Shown: positions 1-8,725, counted from the stretch's first letter. The stretch is DNA of 64,000 nucleotides from HXMU1420-13 sp024742815 (GCA_024742815.1 JANSXX010000002.1:310001-374000); one strand, 5' to 3'. Made by a program: numbers and translations. Notes: generated by a model not told the origin, from the letters alone.

Positions 1-1
1 A

Positions 2-70
2 TTTGATGCCTGGTTCCCAAGCCCGAAACAGGTAATTGATGCCGTTAATCAAGTTACCTACAGAACTTAA
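2..70 (+). CDS. pdhB: Pyruvate dehydrogenase E1 component beta subunit, C-terminal fragment
   Basis: The window opens inside a coding frame whose last 22 residues read FDAWFPSPKQVIDAVNQVTY-RT before a TAA stop. This resembles the end of the E1 beta subunit of 2-oxoacid dehydrogenases, where a leucine/proline segment is followed by an amphipathic helix of the type VVEAVKKVTYR. The gene directly downstream, 22 bases away, encodes the E2 component, so an E1 gene in the same operon is expected. Only the tail is visible, so the call rests on the short C-terminal match plus context. A fused E1 alpha-beta protein would have the same tail and cannot be excluded. Confidence 0.6.
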   Translation, partial: FDAWFPSPKQVIDAVNQVTYRT

Positions 71-92
71 AATCAGCTAAATATCACTCATT

Positions 93-1361
93 ATGGCTAT
101 TAAAATAGAAATGCCCAAGTTAAGCGATACCATGGAAGAAGGGGTAATCGCGAAATGGAATGTACAAGAAGGCGACACGGTGTCTGCCGGCGATATTATC
201 GCAGAAGTGGAAACCGACAAAGCGACTATGGATGTTGAAGTTTTTGATGACGGAACCATCCTAAAAATTATTCCGGGCGAAGGCGATGCCGTGCCGTTAG
301 GTGGTTTGATTGCTGTTATCGGTGAAGAAGGCGAAGACATATCTGACATCCTTGACGGTGCCGGTGATGCGGGTAGCTCAGAAAGTTCTGAAGCATCAGA
401 GGAAACATCAAATGAAGCTGAAGATGAAAAAACAGAAGAGAAAGAAACTGCAACATCCTCAGAAAGTGATAATGGTCGAGTTAAAGCTTCTCCACTTGCA
501 AAGAAAATTGCGGCTGATAAAGGGATAAATCTTAGTGAAGTAGATGGTTCAGGTCCTGACGGTCGAATCGTGAAGAAAGACGTTGAGTCGTTTAGTCCAT
601 CTAAAGGCGGTGGACTTACCAAACCGTCGGCTTCATCCTCTGACGAGACTAAATCTGCTCCAAAGCAAACCTTTGAAAGTCTTGAAAGTAAAGAGGTGAA
701 GATTTCTCAAATGAGAAAAGTAATTGCTCGCAGATTGTCGGAGAGTAAATTTACAAATCCACACTTCTACGAAACCATCGACATTGATATGAAAGCTGCT
801 TTTGCTGCTCGAAAAGCAATGAACGATGCAAATGACGTTCGAATTAGCTTCAACGATATTGTAGTTAAAGCTTGTGCAGTAGCACTTACTCGTCACCAAG
901 ATATTAACAGTTCTTGGATGGACGACGTGATAATGCAACATGGCGATGTAAATATAGCCGTTGCAGTGGCAATTGATGAAGGTTTAATGACTCCGGTTAT
1001 CAATCATGCCGACAAAAAAGGATTAGCACAAATTTCAGCAGAAACGAGAGAACTAGCCGGGTTGGCCCGCGATCGCAAGCTTCAACCTGATCAGATGGAA
1101 GGAAGCACGTTCACGATTAGTAATCTAGGTATGTTTGGTATTGAAGAATTTACTGCCATTATCAATCCTCCAAATGCTTGTATTCTTGCAGTAGGTGCTA
1201 TACGTGACGTTCCCGTTGTAGAAAACGGTGAGATTGTACCGGGCAAGAGAATGAAGGTTACGCTATCGAGCGATCATCGCGTAGTGGATGGGGCAAAAGC
1301 TGCTCAGTTCCTCAACACGGTTCGTAATTTGATCGAAAACCCATTAGCGATGTTGTTATAG
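93..1361 (+). CDS. pdhC: Dihydrolipoamide acetyltransferase (E2) of pyruvate dehydrogenase
   Basis: This 422-residue protein transfers the acetyl group from the lipoyl arm to CoA in the pyruvate dehydrogenase complex. Residues 1-77 form a lipoyl domain with the lipoylation site ETDKATMDVE (Lys43). An acidic, Ser/Glu-rich linker (about 95-130) follows. A peripheral subunit-binding domain (about 133-168, ASPLAKKIAADKGI and GPDGRIVKKDV) comes next. The catalytic acyltransferase domain runs to the end and carries the active-site motif SDHRVVDGA. There is one lipoyl domain only. It sits 22 bases after the E1 beta stop, so cotranscription is very likely. A strong hairpin terminator follows. A branched-chain E2 is less likely given the ETDKATMDVE and HRVVDGA forms. 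Confidence 0.95.
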   Translation: MAIKIEMPKLSDTMEEGVIAKWNVQEGDTVSAGDIIAEVETDKATMDVEVFDDGTILKIIPGEGDAVPLGGLIAVIGEEGEDISDILDGAGDAGSSESSEASEETSNEAEDEKTEEKETATSSESDNGRVKASPLAKKIAADKGINLSEVDGSGPDGRIVKKDVESFSPSKGGGLTKPSASSSDETKSAPKQTFESLESKEVKISQMRKVIARRLSESKFTNPHFYETIDIDMKAAFAARKAMNDANDVRISFNDIVVKACAVALTRHQDINSSWMDDVIMQHGDVNIAVAVAIDEGLMTPVINHADKKGLAQISAETRELAGLARDRKLQPDQMEGSTFTISNLGMFGIEEFTAIINPPNACILAVGAIRDVPVVENGEIVPGKRMKVTLSSDHRVVDGAKAAQFLNTVRNLIENPLAMLL

Positions 1362-1390
1362 TAAAAACACGATCTAAAGTTTATTCTATA

Positions 1391-1423
1391 AACCCGGTAT
1401 CAATTTGATGCCGGGTTTTTTTA
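1391..1423 (+). terminator. Rho-independent terminator after pdhC
   Basis: Arms AACCCGGTATC and GATGCCGGGTT pair with a single G-T wobble around a short AATTT-type loop and are followed by a run of T. It lies 30 bases past the E2 stop and closes the pdh operon. Confidence 0.9.
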
Positions 1424-1694
1424 TTGTTCTTTAAAAAAATTCAAATTTTTCTAAGTCTGCATGTAAGCGCTTTTCTGAAGCTTAGGCTTAGAGTTCTTTT
1501 CTTTCGATTAATCTGAGCATTATTAATTGATGCTATTCTTAAAAAAAGTGCCTCCAATCTTCACAGAACGCACATATTTCGATGTTATACTGAGTTAAAC
1601 ACTTAATAGAGTATATGATCATTAGCGGTTAATAATAGAAATTATTAAATATGTTATTAACTCAATTATATGCTTCACTTAAATAAATACACTC
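1424..1694 (+). promoter_or_regulatory. AT-rich upstream region of the P-loop protein gene
   Basis: This stretch separates the pdh terminator from the next start codon and must contain the promoter of the 1695 gene. It is AT-rich, with several TTAAT/ATTAA tracts. I see no confident -33/-7 pair. One palindromic LacI-like half-perfect site at 1462-1475 is listed separately. Confidence 0.4.
1462..1475. promoter_or_regulatory. LacI/CcpA-like operator candidate
   Basis: TGTAAGCGCTTTTC contains the perfect 8-bp palindrome AAGCGCTT and resembles the TGNAANCGNTNNCA operator class of LacI-family regulators, failing at the last two bases. Two better matches lie at 62820 and 63019. No LacI gene is in the window. 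Confidence 0.3.
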
Positions 1695-3578
1695 ATGGAT
1701 ACCATCGAACAAATCCCATTATCAACCAATATAAAATGTGGAAAGCATACCGACTTAGAAGAGGTGTTGAGCGTAGCTCCAAGTGTCACTTTGGCGCACA
1801 ACTTAGAAGAGCTTGTTGATTTATCTGTTCCTTCCGGAGGATTAACCCATAATGTATGTTATGATTTACCTGATGGAACAAGATATTTAGAAGTAGAGGT
1901 AGCGAGAGTAAAAAATGGTATAGCAGCGAATTATACCGAATCATACATGAGAAGGAGAGACCCAAATTGTATGTTAATAGCAGACGACCTTCCTACAGAT
2001 AAGCCAAAATTTGAAGATAGATTCGATTATTCGTTCGATAGTTTACGCACCGAAACACTAGATTGGCTGAAAACACAGGATCTTGCTGTATTTTATTTTA
2101 ATGCAGGAAAGAAAGGAATGGGATACGATGCGATAGCAGTGATTCCAGCTAACGCGGGCTTTTTTGGGCTTGGGTTAGGTTTATTGCAAGGTATCATCGA
2201 CCCAGATGAATTACCGGAAGACTTTTCACCAGAAGCCGTTATCTATACCGCTCCAATTTTTCGCCACACTCATTTTGACGGAAAACAAATAGTGGTTCAT
2301 AACCGAGTTCCCGGCAGATACGAAATGTTTAGCTACAACCTGTATCCTGGGCCTAGTGCAAAAAAGGGTGTTTATGGCATGCTTATTGGACAAGGTGAAA
2401 AAGAAGGTTGGGTTACAGCTCACTGTTCTGCAGTTCGAGCAGTTTCTCCATACGATAGCATTACAAATATCATGCACGAAGGTGCGAGTGGGGGAGGTAA
2501 AAGCGAAATGCTTCAACAACCTCACCGTCAAAGCGATGGCTCATTATTACTGGGCAAAAATATCGTAACTGGTGAGAAACGAACCTTAGAATTACGTAGA
2601 ACCTGCGATTTAGAACCTGTCACTGATGATATGGCGCTTTGCCACCCAAGTTTGCAAAAAAATGATGGTAAACTGTGGTTGGAAGACGCTGAGGAATCTT
2701 GGTTCGTTCGCGTTGATCATATCGATGAATATGGTACGGATATGATGTTAGAGAAGATCTCTGCAAAACCAGATCAACCATTATTATTTTTGAATGTTGA
2801 AGCCGTTCCCGGCTCAAGAGCAATGATTTGGGAGCACAAAATGGATGCACCGGGTTTACCATGCCCAAATCCACGAGTTATAATTCCTCGAAAATCAATG
2901 CCGGGCATATATTCTAATCCCATTGATGTTGATATCCGTAGTATTGGGTTAAGAACACCGCCAAGTACCGCCGAAAAGCCTAATTATGGTATCGTAGGAT
3001 TGATGCATGTACTAAATCCATCTTTGGCTTGGTTATGGCGATTGGTTGCACCTCGTGGTCATGCAAATCCGAGCATTATTACCTCCGCTGGACTAAGTAG
3101 TGAAGGCGTAGGTAGTTACTGGCCATTTGCTACCGGTAAAAGAATTAATCAAGCAAATCTGTTACTCGAGCAAATCATTGATACTCCAAAAGTGAAGTAC
3201 ATACTTACTCCAAATCAATACATTGGAGCATGGAAAACAAGCTTTATGCCGCAGTGGATAAGTAGAGAATATCTTGCTCGAAAAGGTTCAGCTAATTTCC
3301 CAGCAGAACAACTAAGTCCTTCAAGATGTAGTTTATTGGGGTATTCACTTAATTACATGAAAGTAGAAGGTATACAAATACCTAAGTGGATGCTTAAAGT
3401 GGAGTATCAGGAAGAATTAGGCAAAGAGGCTTATGATGTTGGAGCAAATATGTTACACGAGTTCTTCATTAAAACCCTAAGTAAATTTCAGGGCGATGGA
3501 CTACATCCACTTGGCAAGCAAATCATAGAATGCTGTTTAGATAACGGTTCAACAGCTGATTACGAAGCTTTGCTATAA
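1695..3578 (+). CDS. P-loop protein of unknown function, probable DUF4914 family
   Basis: This is a 627-residue soluble protein with no signal peptide or membrane segment. Residues 263-270 read GASGGGKS, an excellent Walker A/P-loop motif preceded by HE, in the style of phosphoenolpyruvate carboxykinase or HPr kinase P-loops. From memory, the N-terminal block with NGIAANYTESYMRRRDPNC and ADDLPTDKPKF matches the conserved start of DUF4914 proteins of Bacteroides and relatives, and the length fits that family. Its reaction is not known to me; a nucleotide-dependent phosphotransfer role is only inferred from the P-loop. The gene is monocistronic, with a long AT-rich leader upstream and a hairpin terminator downstream. 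The start ATG at 1695 is the only reasonable one. Confidence 0.6.
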   Translation: MDTIEQIPLSTNIKCGKHTDLEEVLSVAPSVTLAHNLEELVDLSVPSGGLTHNVCYDLPDGTRYLEVEVARVKNGIAANYTESYMRRRDPNCMLIADDLPTDKPKFEDRFDYSFDSLRTETLDWLKTQDLAVFYFNAGKKGMGYDAIAVIPANAGFFGLGLGLLQGIIDPDELPEDFSPEAVIYTAPIFRHTHFDGKQIVVHNRVPGRYEMFSYNLYPGPSAKKGVYGMLIGQGEKEGWVTAHCSAVRAVSPYDSITNIMHEGASGGGKSEMLQQPHRQSDGSLLLGKNIVTGEKRTLELRRTCDLEPVTDDMALCHPSLQKNDGKLWLEDAEESWFVRVDHIDEYGTDMMLEKISAKPDQPLLFLNVEAVPGSRAMIWEHKMDAPGLPCPNPRVIIPRKSMPGIYSNPIDVDIRSIGLRTPPSTAEKPNYGIVGLMHVLNPSLAWLWRLVAPRGHANPSIITSAGLSSEGVGSYWPFATGKRINQANLLLEQIIDTPKVKYILTPNQYIGAWKTSFMPQWISREYLARKGSANFPAEQLSPSRCSLLGYSLNYMKVEGIQIPKWMLKVEYQEELGKEAYDVGANMLHEFFIKTLSKFQGDGLHPLGKQIIECCLDNGSTADYEALL

Positions 3579-3600
3579 GAAAGCATTATATGAAGTGTTC

Positions 3601-3630
3601 AAAAAGCGGGCAGTAATGCTCGCTTTTTTT
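3601..3630. terminator. Bidirectional terminator between convergent genes
   Basis: Arms AAAAAGCGGGCA and TGCTCGCTTTTT enclose a GTAA loop, with T runs on both strands. It sits between the 1695-3578 gene and the end of the large minus-strand operon at 3647, so it can end transcription from both sides. Confidence 0.85.
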
Positions 3631-3646
3631 GGTTAAGAAACGAATA

Positions 3647-5530
3647 TTAAGGAATATACTCTAAGTAAAAAATAATAGGTTCTATTGAAAAGCCTGAATT
3701 CAACAATCGATTGAAAATAGTTTGGGTTTCATTTCTATTAACCGATTGTCCCGTCATTACAGAATATCGACCACTAACGAGTTCTTCTACGCGGGTATTT
3801 ATTCCTGTTCTTGATCGTACTTGTTGTGCTAGTTCATTGGCCTCTTGTCGATTACTCAGTTCGTCAACTTGAATTTGGTAGGCATATTTGTACGTAGCAG
3901 CTGTTTCCGGTTGGTGACGAATAAATAGATTTGAAGAAATTCCCATCTCCCTGAAAGTGCGTAATTGTTCTAGAACTACCTCTCGAGACTCGTATGGTCC
4001 GGTAAGTACATTAAAAGTATCGGAAACTCGATTCATGTAAGCTTGTACACCGTATCGATCTAACAATTCGATGGTGAAATCTAAGCCATTAGCACGGGTT
4101 TGAAATGCACCAAATTGAATGAGGTATTTTACAGGTTTCGGCCGCTGAATGGTATTGTTGTAACACTGATGAACAACACTTACACTTTTATCATTAATTC
4201 TTGATGATAATTCATTTCGTAAGCTAACAACCTCTGTAAACGAGGAAGTAGGAGGTGTTCTAACCGAATATTCGTTGGTGTTATAGGTAAGTATCACATC
4301 CGCTAAGTTTGATGATTCTATCGCATCAGCTCGTTGAAATGCTGTTTGTAAAGCAGAAAACTCACCAAGTTGCACCGAATACTGGCATCGAGCATCCACT
4401 CGCAATAACGATGGCATGGCATTACTTGATGATGGAATTTCTGTAGCAGATGGTTCCGGCTCTGATTGCTCTACTGGTTCTAGTTCTTCTTCAGCTTGAG
4501 AAACAGACTCTTGTGTAACACTATCAGGATCGTTTTGAGGCTCAGCAGTTTCGGTAGCTTGTTGTCGATCTGAATCGGAATTAACATCGTCAGTTGCTGG
4601 TGTTTCTTCTTGCTGTTCAGCTGCTAACTGATTTCGGATTCGGTTTTCTTCCATCACCGTTAGTAAAGCCGGTTCTTCAGCTAAAACTACAACGTTTTCA
4701 TTCGGATCGGGAGGAGGGAGCTCAGAAATACCAGGAATATCATTACTTAAACTTTCAGGAGTTCCTGATTCAGTTTCGCCAATAAACGATTCGTCATCAG
4801 TTTCCGGTTGTGTAAGAATTTCTTCTTTCAAATTATCAGATGAGTAATAAAGCCTTAATACCACTCGGCGATTTTTTTCTTTACTAGCCGCAAAAGGAAA
4901 ACCTAAAGAATCATATTCAATTACCGGACGAGAATCTGCATAACCAGATGCTTTAAGTCGATTTGCGGGGATTCCAGCATCATTAAAATACTTAACTACG
5001 TTTGCTGCTCTTGCTGTAGAAAGTTCCCAATTTGAGGGATAAGCTACGGATGAGATTGGAGTATTGTCGGTATGACCCTCAACATCTATTAAAAAATCGT
5101 TGTACTTAACCTGTTGCATAGCTATTAAAACGGTATTTAATAGCTGTTCGGAATTCGGATCTAACTGAGCTCGGCCCGGATCATAAAGGTCATCACTTTT
5201 AAAACGAATTCTTAGATCATTTAAATCACGAATGATCTCCAGATTACCGGCTTCAATCTCCGGTTGAAGCAATTCGAATAATTCTCGTTCTATGGCTCCG
5301 ATGGGAGTGGTTAAAAACTCAGTTTCATCTGCTAGTTTGCCAAAAATGGATGAAAGTGAAGAAAATTCGGACTTTGTAATTTGTGAAACAGAAAGCAGAA
5401 TTATTAAAAACCCTAATACGATTGTAATGATATCAAGATAACTTACTTGCCAGCTCTCATCATCTTCTGATTCTTCATCCGGTAGTGGAAAAAGTGAATA
5501 TTTAATTCTTATTGGTTTCTTTTTCTTCAC
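3647..5530 (-). CDS. MotB-like stator protein with OmpA and three SPOR domains
   Basis: This 627-residue protein should be the plug/anchor subunit of a proton-driven stator in the inner membrane. Its N-terminus has the MotB pattern: an acidic cytoplasmic stretch, then SWQVSYLDIITIVLGFLI, in which Asp33 aligns with the proton-binding Asp32 of E. coli MotB. Residues 110-228 form an OmpA/MotB peptidoglycan-binding domain (EGHTDNTP, WELSTARAANVVKYF, KNRRVVLRL). A Glu/Ser-rich linker (230-375) leads to three SPOR-like repeats at about 382-455, 466-540 and 548-625 (YSVQLGEFSALQTAF; YLIQFGAFQTRANG; YQIQVDELSNRQEA). SPOR domains are known to bind denuded glycan strands. A MotB with three SPOR domains is longer than the usual 250-350 residues. 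It lies 9 bases after the MotA gene and ends the operon. Confidence 0.88.
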   Translation of the reverse strand: MKKKKPIRIKYSLFPLPDEESEDDESWQVSYLDIITIVLGFLIILLSVSQITKSEFSSLSSIFGKLADETEFLTTPIGAIERELFELLQPEIEAGNLEIIRDLNDLRIRFKSDDLYDPGRAQLDPNSEQLLNTVLIAMQQVKYNDFLIDVEGHTDNTPISSVAYPSNWELSTARAANVVKYFNDAGIPANRLKASGYADSRPVIEYDSLGFPFAASKEKNRRVVLRLYYSSDNLKEEILTQPETDDESFIGETESGTPESLSNDIPGISELPPPDPNENVVVLAEEPALLTVMEENRIRNQLAAEQQEETPATDDVNSDSDRQQATETAEPQNDPDSVTQESVSQAEEELEPVEQSEPEPSATEIPSSSNAMPSLLRVDARCQYSVQLGEFSALQTAFQRADAIESSNLADVILTYNTNEYSVRTPPTSSFTEVVSLRNELSSRINDKSVSVVHQCYNNTIQRPKPVKYLIQFGAFQTRANGLDFTIELLDRYGVQAYMNRVSDTFNVLTGPYESREVVLEQLRTFREMGISSNLFIRHQPETAATYKYAYQIQVDELSNRQEANELAQQVRSRTGINTRVEELVSGRYSVMTGQSVNRNETQTIFNRLLNSGFSIEPIIFYLEYIP

Positions 5531-5539
5531 AACAGCCGC

Positions 5540-6337
5540 TTAAATCATGTTTTTATTTCGGCGCATATGTGCTTGAAGCTTATCGTAAATTTGTAGCGAA
5601 GTTTTTTGCTCTTCGATTAGAATAATTCCCTCCAGGATCAATTTCTCTCTAAAATACCGTAGTGAAGCCACATTATTCATCTTTTTAGCCATTGGCGTGA
5701 AAATAAAATTACCAATCAGAATACCATATAATGTGGTCATTAAAGCAGCACCTAACCCACTCAATAACGACTCTACTTCACTAAATCCTGATAGGATTAC
5801 GATCAGGCCAAAAAGGGTTCCTAACATCCCGAAAACAGGAGATGTCTTGCCCATACTAGCAATAATTTGATTCACCATTTGCTGGCGAGAGTAGTTTTCT
5901 TCAATATTGATCTCCCCAAGCTCACGAAGATCTTCGGTGTCATAATTGGTATCCAAAATCGAAAATAAATACCCCTCGAAACGATCAGCATATTCTTCGC
6001 TGAGCTGAGTAACTGCCGCGAATTTATTTTGCTTAATCATCTTTTGCCAGTCCATTACCCGCTGTATGTCTTCTTCTAACACCTCGTGGGTGATGGTGCT
6101 ATAAGAAAACAGTTTAGTGCTTTCAACGAGCGCCTTAATTACACTATTGAAAGGATAGCTAATAAATACACTGGCAGTTATTCCTCCGAAAACGATGGCT
6201 AAACTTGGCAGATTTAAAAAAGCGAATCGAGAGGGAATTAAATCGTATTGCGTATACCCGGTTACCAGAAGTGCACCCCAAACCAAAATCAACAAAGAAA
6301 TTAGAAAACATAGAATATTGAGTATGGATGTACGCAT
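5540..6337 (-). CDS. MotA-like proton-channel stator subunit
   Basis: The protein has 265 residues and four predicted membrane segments (about 5-27, 38-60, 165-188 and 193-215), with a cytoplasmic loop of about 100 residues between the second and third, as in MotA. The third and fourth segments carry the MotA/TolQ/ExbB core: TSPVFGMLGTLFGLIVIL, then GLGAALMTTLYGILIGNFIF followed by TPMAKKM. Both the loop-to-membrane proline and the proline after the fourth segment are kept. With the downstream MotB-like gene 9 bases away it should form a proton-conducting stator. It is closer to MotA than to ExbB or GldL by topology and length, so it is probably a genuine flagellar-type stator in a genome region with no other flagellar genes. 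Confidence 0.88.
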   Translation of the reverse strand: MRTSILNILCFLISLLILVWGALLVTGYTQYDLIPSRFAFLNLPSLAIVFGGITASVFISYPFNSVIKALVESTKLFSYSTITHEVLEEDIQRVMDWQKMIKQNKFAAVTQLSEEYADRFEGYLFSILDTNYDTEDLRELGEINIEENYSRQQMVNQIIASMGKTSPVFGMLGTLFGLIVILSGFSEVESLLSGLGAALMTTLYGILIGNFIFTPMAKKMNNVASLRYFREKLILEGIILIEEQKTSLQIYDKLQAHMRRNKNMI

Positions 6338-6344
6338 AGAGTTA

Positions 6345-6872
6345 TTAAAAGCTCTTTGTTAAATTTTCATCGATTAATCCATTATTCTGAAGTTGCTGAA
6401 TAATGTAGGTGGAAGAAGGTATGGGAACAGAAGGGTCCATTTCAAGAGCTCTTCGCCAGTGACTCACAAATTCATTGATATATCCCAATCCAAGATAAAT
6501 ACTACCACGTAAGGCTAACACATCAGCATTTTCTTTGATCAGTGCAGCGCGGTTGATCAGGAAGAGCGCATTTTCAAAATCGCCGGTATAAAAGTGCTGT
6601 TGAGCAAGTATATAGTAGTTTGTAAGGGTATTCGCTTGTGCTTGATATCTTGAATAGATCTCATCTTTATATAATTCGATGAGAGCTTCACGAAGTTCTT
6701 CCTCTTTAGCTTGCGCTTGCTCCAAACTATCTTGTATTGCCAGTTGAAGGGAATCTTCCGGCGAGATGGTGTCTTGTTCAGCAATCGGATCAGTGAACTG
6801 ATTACTAGATGCGCAATGAATAAAGAGTACCGAAAGAATTAAAAAAATTACAAAAGCAGGTCTATGTTTCAT
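6345..6872 (-). CDS. TPR-containing probable lipoprotein of the pilus-motor locus
   Basis: From the ATG at 6872 the protein has 175 residues. This start is preferred over the longer frame because AGGTG lies 3 bases upstream and the N-terminus is then a clean signal sequence (MKHRPAFVIFLILSVLFIHC). Cys20 could be lipidated, although the lipobox (FIHC) is unusual. After a Glu/Gln-rich helical part, about residues 95-165 form two TPR-like repeats. This module aligns well with the last 80 residues of the usher encoded two genes upstream: AQQHFYTGDFENALFLINRA here versus AQNAFYSNNIDLAFRYVNES there, with ALRGSIYLGLG versus ALKGSFYYFEG next. I infer a periplasmic linker between usher and motor. It sits between the FliF/FliG-like and MotA-like genes. 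Confidence 0.75.
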   Translation of the reverse strand: MKHRPAFVIFLILSVLFIHCASSNQFTDPIAEQDTISPEDSLQLAIQDSLEQAQAKEEELREALIELYKDEIYSRYQAQANTLTNYYILAQQHFYTGDFENALFLINRAALIKENADVLALRGSIYLGLGYINEFVSHWRRALEMDPSVPIPSSTYIIQQLQNNGLIDENLTKSF

Positions 6873-6875
6873 TTT

Positions 6876-6880
6876 CACCT
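6876..6880 (-). promoter_or_regulatory. Ribosome binding site deciding the start at 6872
   Basis: On the minus strand AGGTG precedes the ATG at 6872 by 3 bases. It is one of the few clear Shine-Dalgarno-like sites in this operon and favours the shorter lipoprotein start. Confidence 0.5.
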
Positions 6881-6885
6881 GTACT

Positions 6886-8724
6886 TTATTTGTCATTCGC
6901 ATTCTTGCGGATAGAATTCATTAAGAGAGCCTTAGCATATTCGGTTTGGCGACCGCTCGTTCCTTGAAGCTCTTCAAGTTCCATGCGTAACAAACGTTGT
7001 TCTCGCGTAGGTCGCGCAGATAAAATTCGATCCACAACTTGAGGAGGTAACCCAACAATGGCGTCTAGTAATGTTTCTGTATTAAGTGTTCGAACGGCTT
7101 TTTTAATGATTTCATCACTTAACTCAGGTAAACGATCGATAGTAATAAACTGCTTTTCCAAGATTGCTCCAACTATCGAGCCAGTAGCTTTTAACTCATC
7201 AATATAACGTTGTTGTTCGTGTACCGGAAGTCGTTCTAAAATAGGATAGAGGTGTTCAGCACCATATTGCTCGCTTCGTTCAGCTTCCACTAAATCCATG
7301 GCTTTGTCGAAGAGTTCTGACGATATCTTTTGCTGCTGCTCGTTAGTTAAATTATTCAGCGATGCCATATGCAACATGATTTTAGCGGCAATTTCTTTAT
7401 CTAATTTTTCGATCAGTAATGCAGCTTTATCATCCGGGATATACTGAAGTATAAAAGCACCGGAAAGGCTGTCTTCCGTTTCCAGTAATGTGAGAATATG
7501 TTTATCTGAAATGTGATCGAGGAATTTGAATAGTGAAAATTTGCTACGTTTTTTCTCAGATACGGTTTGTTTAGCACCTTGTTGAAGCATTCGAGCAAAT
7601 TCTTCTACAATTTCTGCTCGTCGCTCTGGCGCTAATTCCTCAAGCTCCAATAAAGCATCGCTCAGGCTGTCGTAATCTTCAGGATGAAGTTCCTTTTTTA
7701 AAGTTCGTAGCAGATGTTTGTCGACAGCCACTAGATATTCAGCAGCTTTTTTAGCCCCGTTTTCTTCTTCACTTAACCAATACCTGAAAATAGTGGCAAT
7801 CTCCTCAGGCTTAGTAAAAAATGCATTAACAATATCTTCTGTCGTCATGTCCTCATCACTTTGCTCAATATCACCCTTTACTTGCTCAGTGCTGGAAAAA
7901 GGTTGAGCCGACTGTTGTTGCGTGGCCATATCATTTTTAAGTGTATCCCGATAATCCCGAAGGGGAATTTGGGGCTGGGGCTTGTTCATCAATTTGTTAA
8001 ACAAAAGTGTAAGCCCAAATAGCAGCATTAATGCCAATGCAGGAATATAGGTGTAGATGGAGTTGTAATCGGGCGCAGCAGGCTGTTGTACAACAGTAGT
8101 AGCCGTAACAGGTTCGGGGGCCTCGGTATAATCTGGGATGGCTAATTGGGATATGGTGATTTCATCACCTCGAGCCTCGTTGATTTTTACTGCGATTCCT
8201 GTAATAAATCGCATTAACTCAAGTTGAGCAGTAGTAACCGAAGTATCTGCATAAATATTAACGCTCATGTTAACGATACGCAGCGTTTTTATGGTATTTT
8301 CGTTTACAATAGTTTCAGGTTGCCGGTTACGGTTAGCAGGCTGACGAAGATTTTGTTCAGGCAAGAAGGGAAGGCCAGGCATGAATAGATTCTGCTCTTG
8401 TTGGCTCGATTCTACTACTTGATTACTGGTAGTACCTATCGTTTGATCGATCAGCTCAGCATTAATATTTACATCGATAAAAAATTTCTTTCGATTGAAG
8501 TAATTTGAAAGAATTTGGATGATTTGGGAATCATACTGTTGTTCCAGATTGGCAACGCGTAGTTCAAGAGATTGAGAACTGTATGGATCAAAAGCCGTTT
8601 GAGCGCGAGTGTTGGTAGAGGCAAGGAAACAAGTTGTTAAAAATAGAAGAGCTAGTAATTTCACGCCAAAATTGGTTAAAATTTTGGCAAGCATAGAGTC
8701 AAATATGTGACGTATTCTGTGCAT
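6886..8724 (-). CDS. FliF-like/FliG-like fusion protein, putative rotor
   Basis: The chosen ATG at 8724 lies one base past the usher stop and gives 612 residues. Residues 1-42 are a signal sequence ending TRAQ. Residues 60-200 resemble the membrane-proximal periplasmic part of FliF: a helix SQIIQILSNYF, then FFIDVNINAEL, and near the end IVNMSVNIYADTSVTTAQLE and EARGDEITISQLAIPD, matching the FliF segment (VAVLVDG..., EARGDTVEVVNMPF). A membrane span (about 225-246) follows. The cytoplasmic remainder reads as complete FliG: FliG_N (about 295-385, ending APERRAEIVEEFARML), FliG_M (about 400-480) and FliG_C (about 490-605). In FliG_C, LSDEIIKKAVRTL occupies the torque-helix position (LDDRSIQRVLREV), and the end RILSARPTREQRLLRMELEE matches FliG KILSNMSKRAAEMLKEDLE. 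The EHPQ motif of FliG_M is not conserved. Natural single-chain FliF-FliG rotors are unusual. Confidence 0.8.
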   Translation of the reverse strand: MHRIRHIFDSMLAKILTNFGVKLLALLFLTTCFLASTNTRAQTAFDPYSSQSLELRVANLEQQYDSQIIQILSNYFNRKKFFIDVNINAELIDQTIGTTSNQVVESSQQEQNLFMPGLPFLPEQNLRQPANRNRQPETIVNENTIKTLRIVNMSVNIYADTSVTTAQLELMRFITGIAVKINEARGDEITISQLAIPDYTEAPEPVTATTVVQQPAAPDYNSIYTYIPALALMLLFGLTLLFNKLMNKPQPQIPLRDYRDTLKNDMATQQQSAQPFSSTEQVKGDIEQSDEDMTTEDIVNAFFTKPEEIATIFRYWLSEEENGAKKAAEYLVAVDKHLLRTLKKELHPEDYDSLSDALLELEELAPERRAEIVEEFARMLQQGAKQTVSEKKRSKFSLFKFLDHISDKHILTLLETEDSLSGAFILQYIPDDKAALLIEKLDKEIAAKIMLHMASLNNLTNEQQQKISSELFDKAMDLVEAERSEQYGAEHLYPILERLPVHEQQRYIDELKATGSIVGAILEKQFITIDRLPELSDEIIKKAVRTLNTETLLDAIVGLPPQVVDRILSARPTREQRLLRMELEELQGTSGRQTEYAKALLMNSIRKNANDK

Positions 8725-8725
8725 T

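Noticed and set aside
77..622. Long minus-strand Ser/Pro-rich open frame opposite pdhC
   Set aside because: It is the antisense shadow of the acidic, Ser-rich linker of the E2 gene; it has no leader, no domain and low-complexity composition.
3647..6337. TolQ/TolR or ExbB/ExbD, or GldL/GldM gliding motor genes
   Set aside because: The large cytoplasmic loop of MotA, the W-x-V-x-Y-x-D motif and the OmpA domain of MotB, and the adjacent FliG-like protein all favour a flagellar-type stator.
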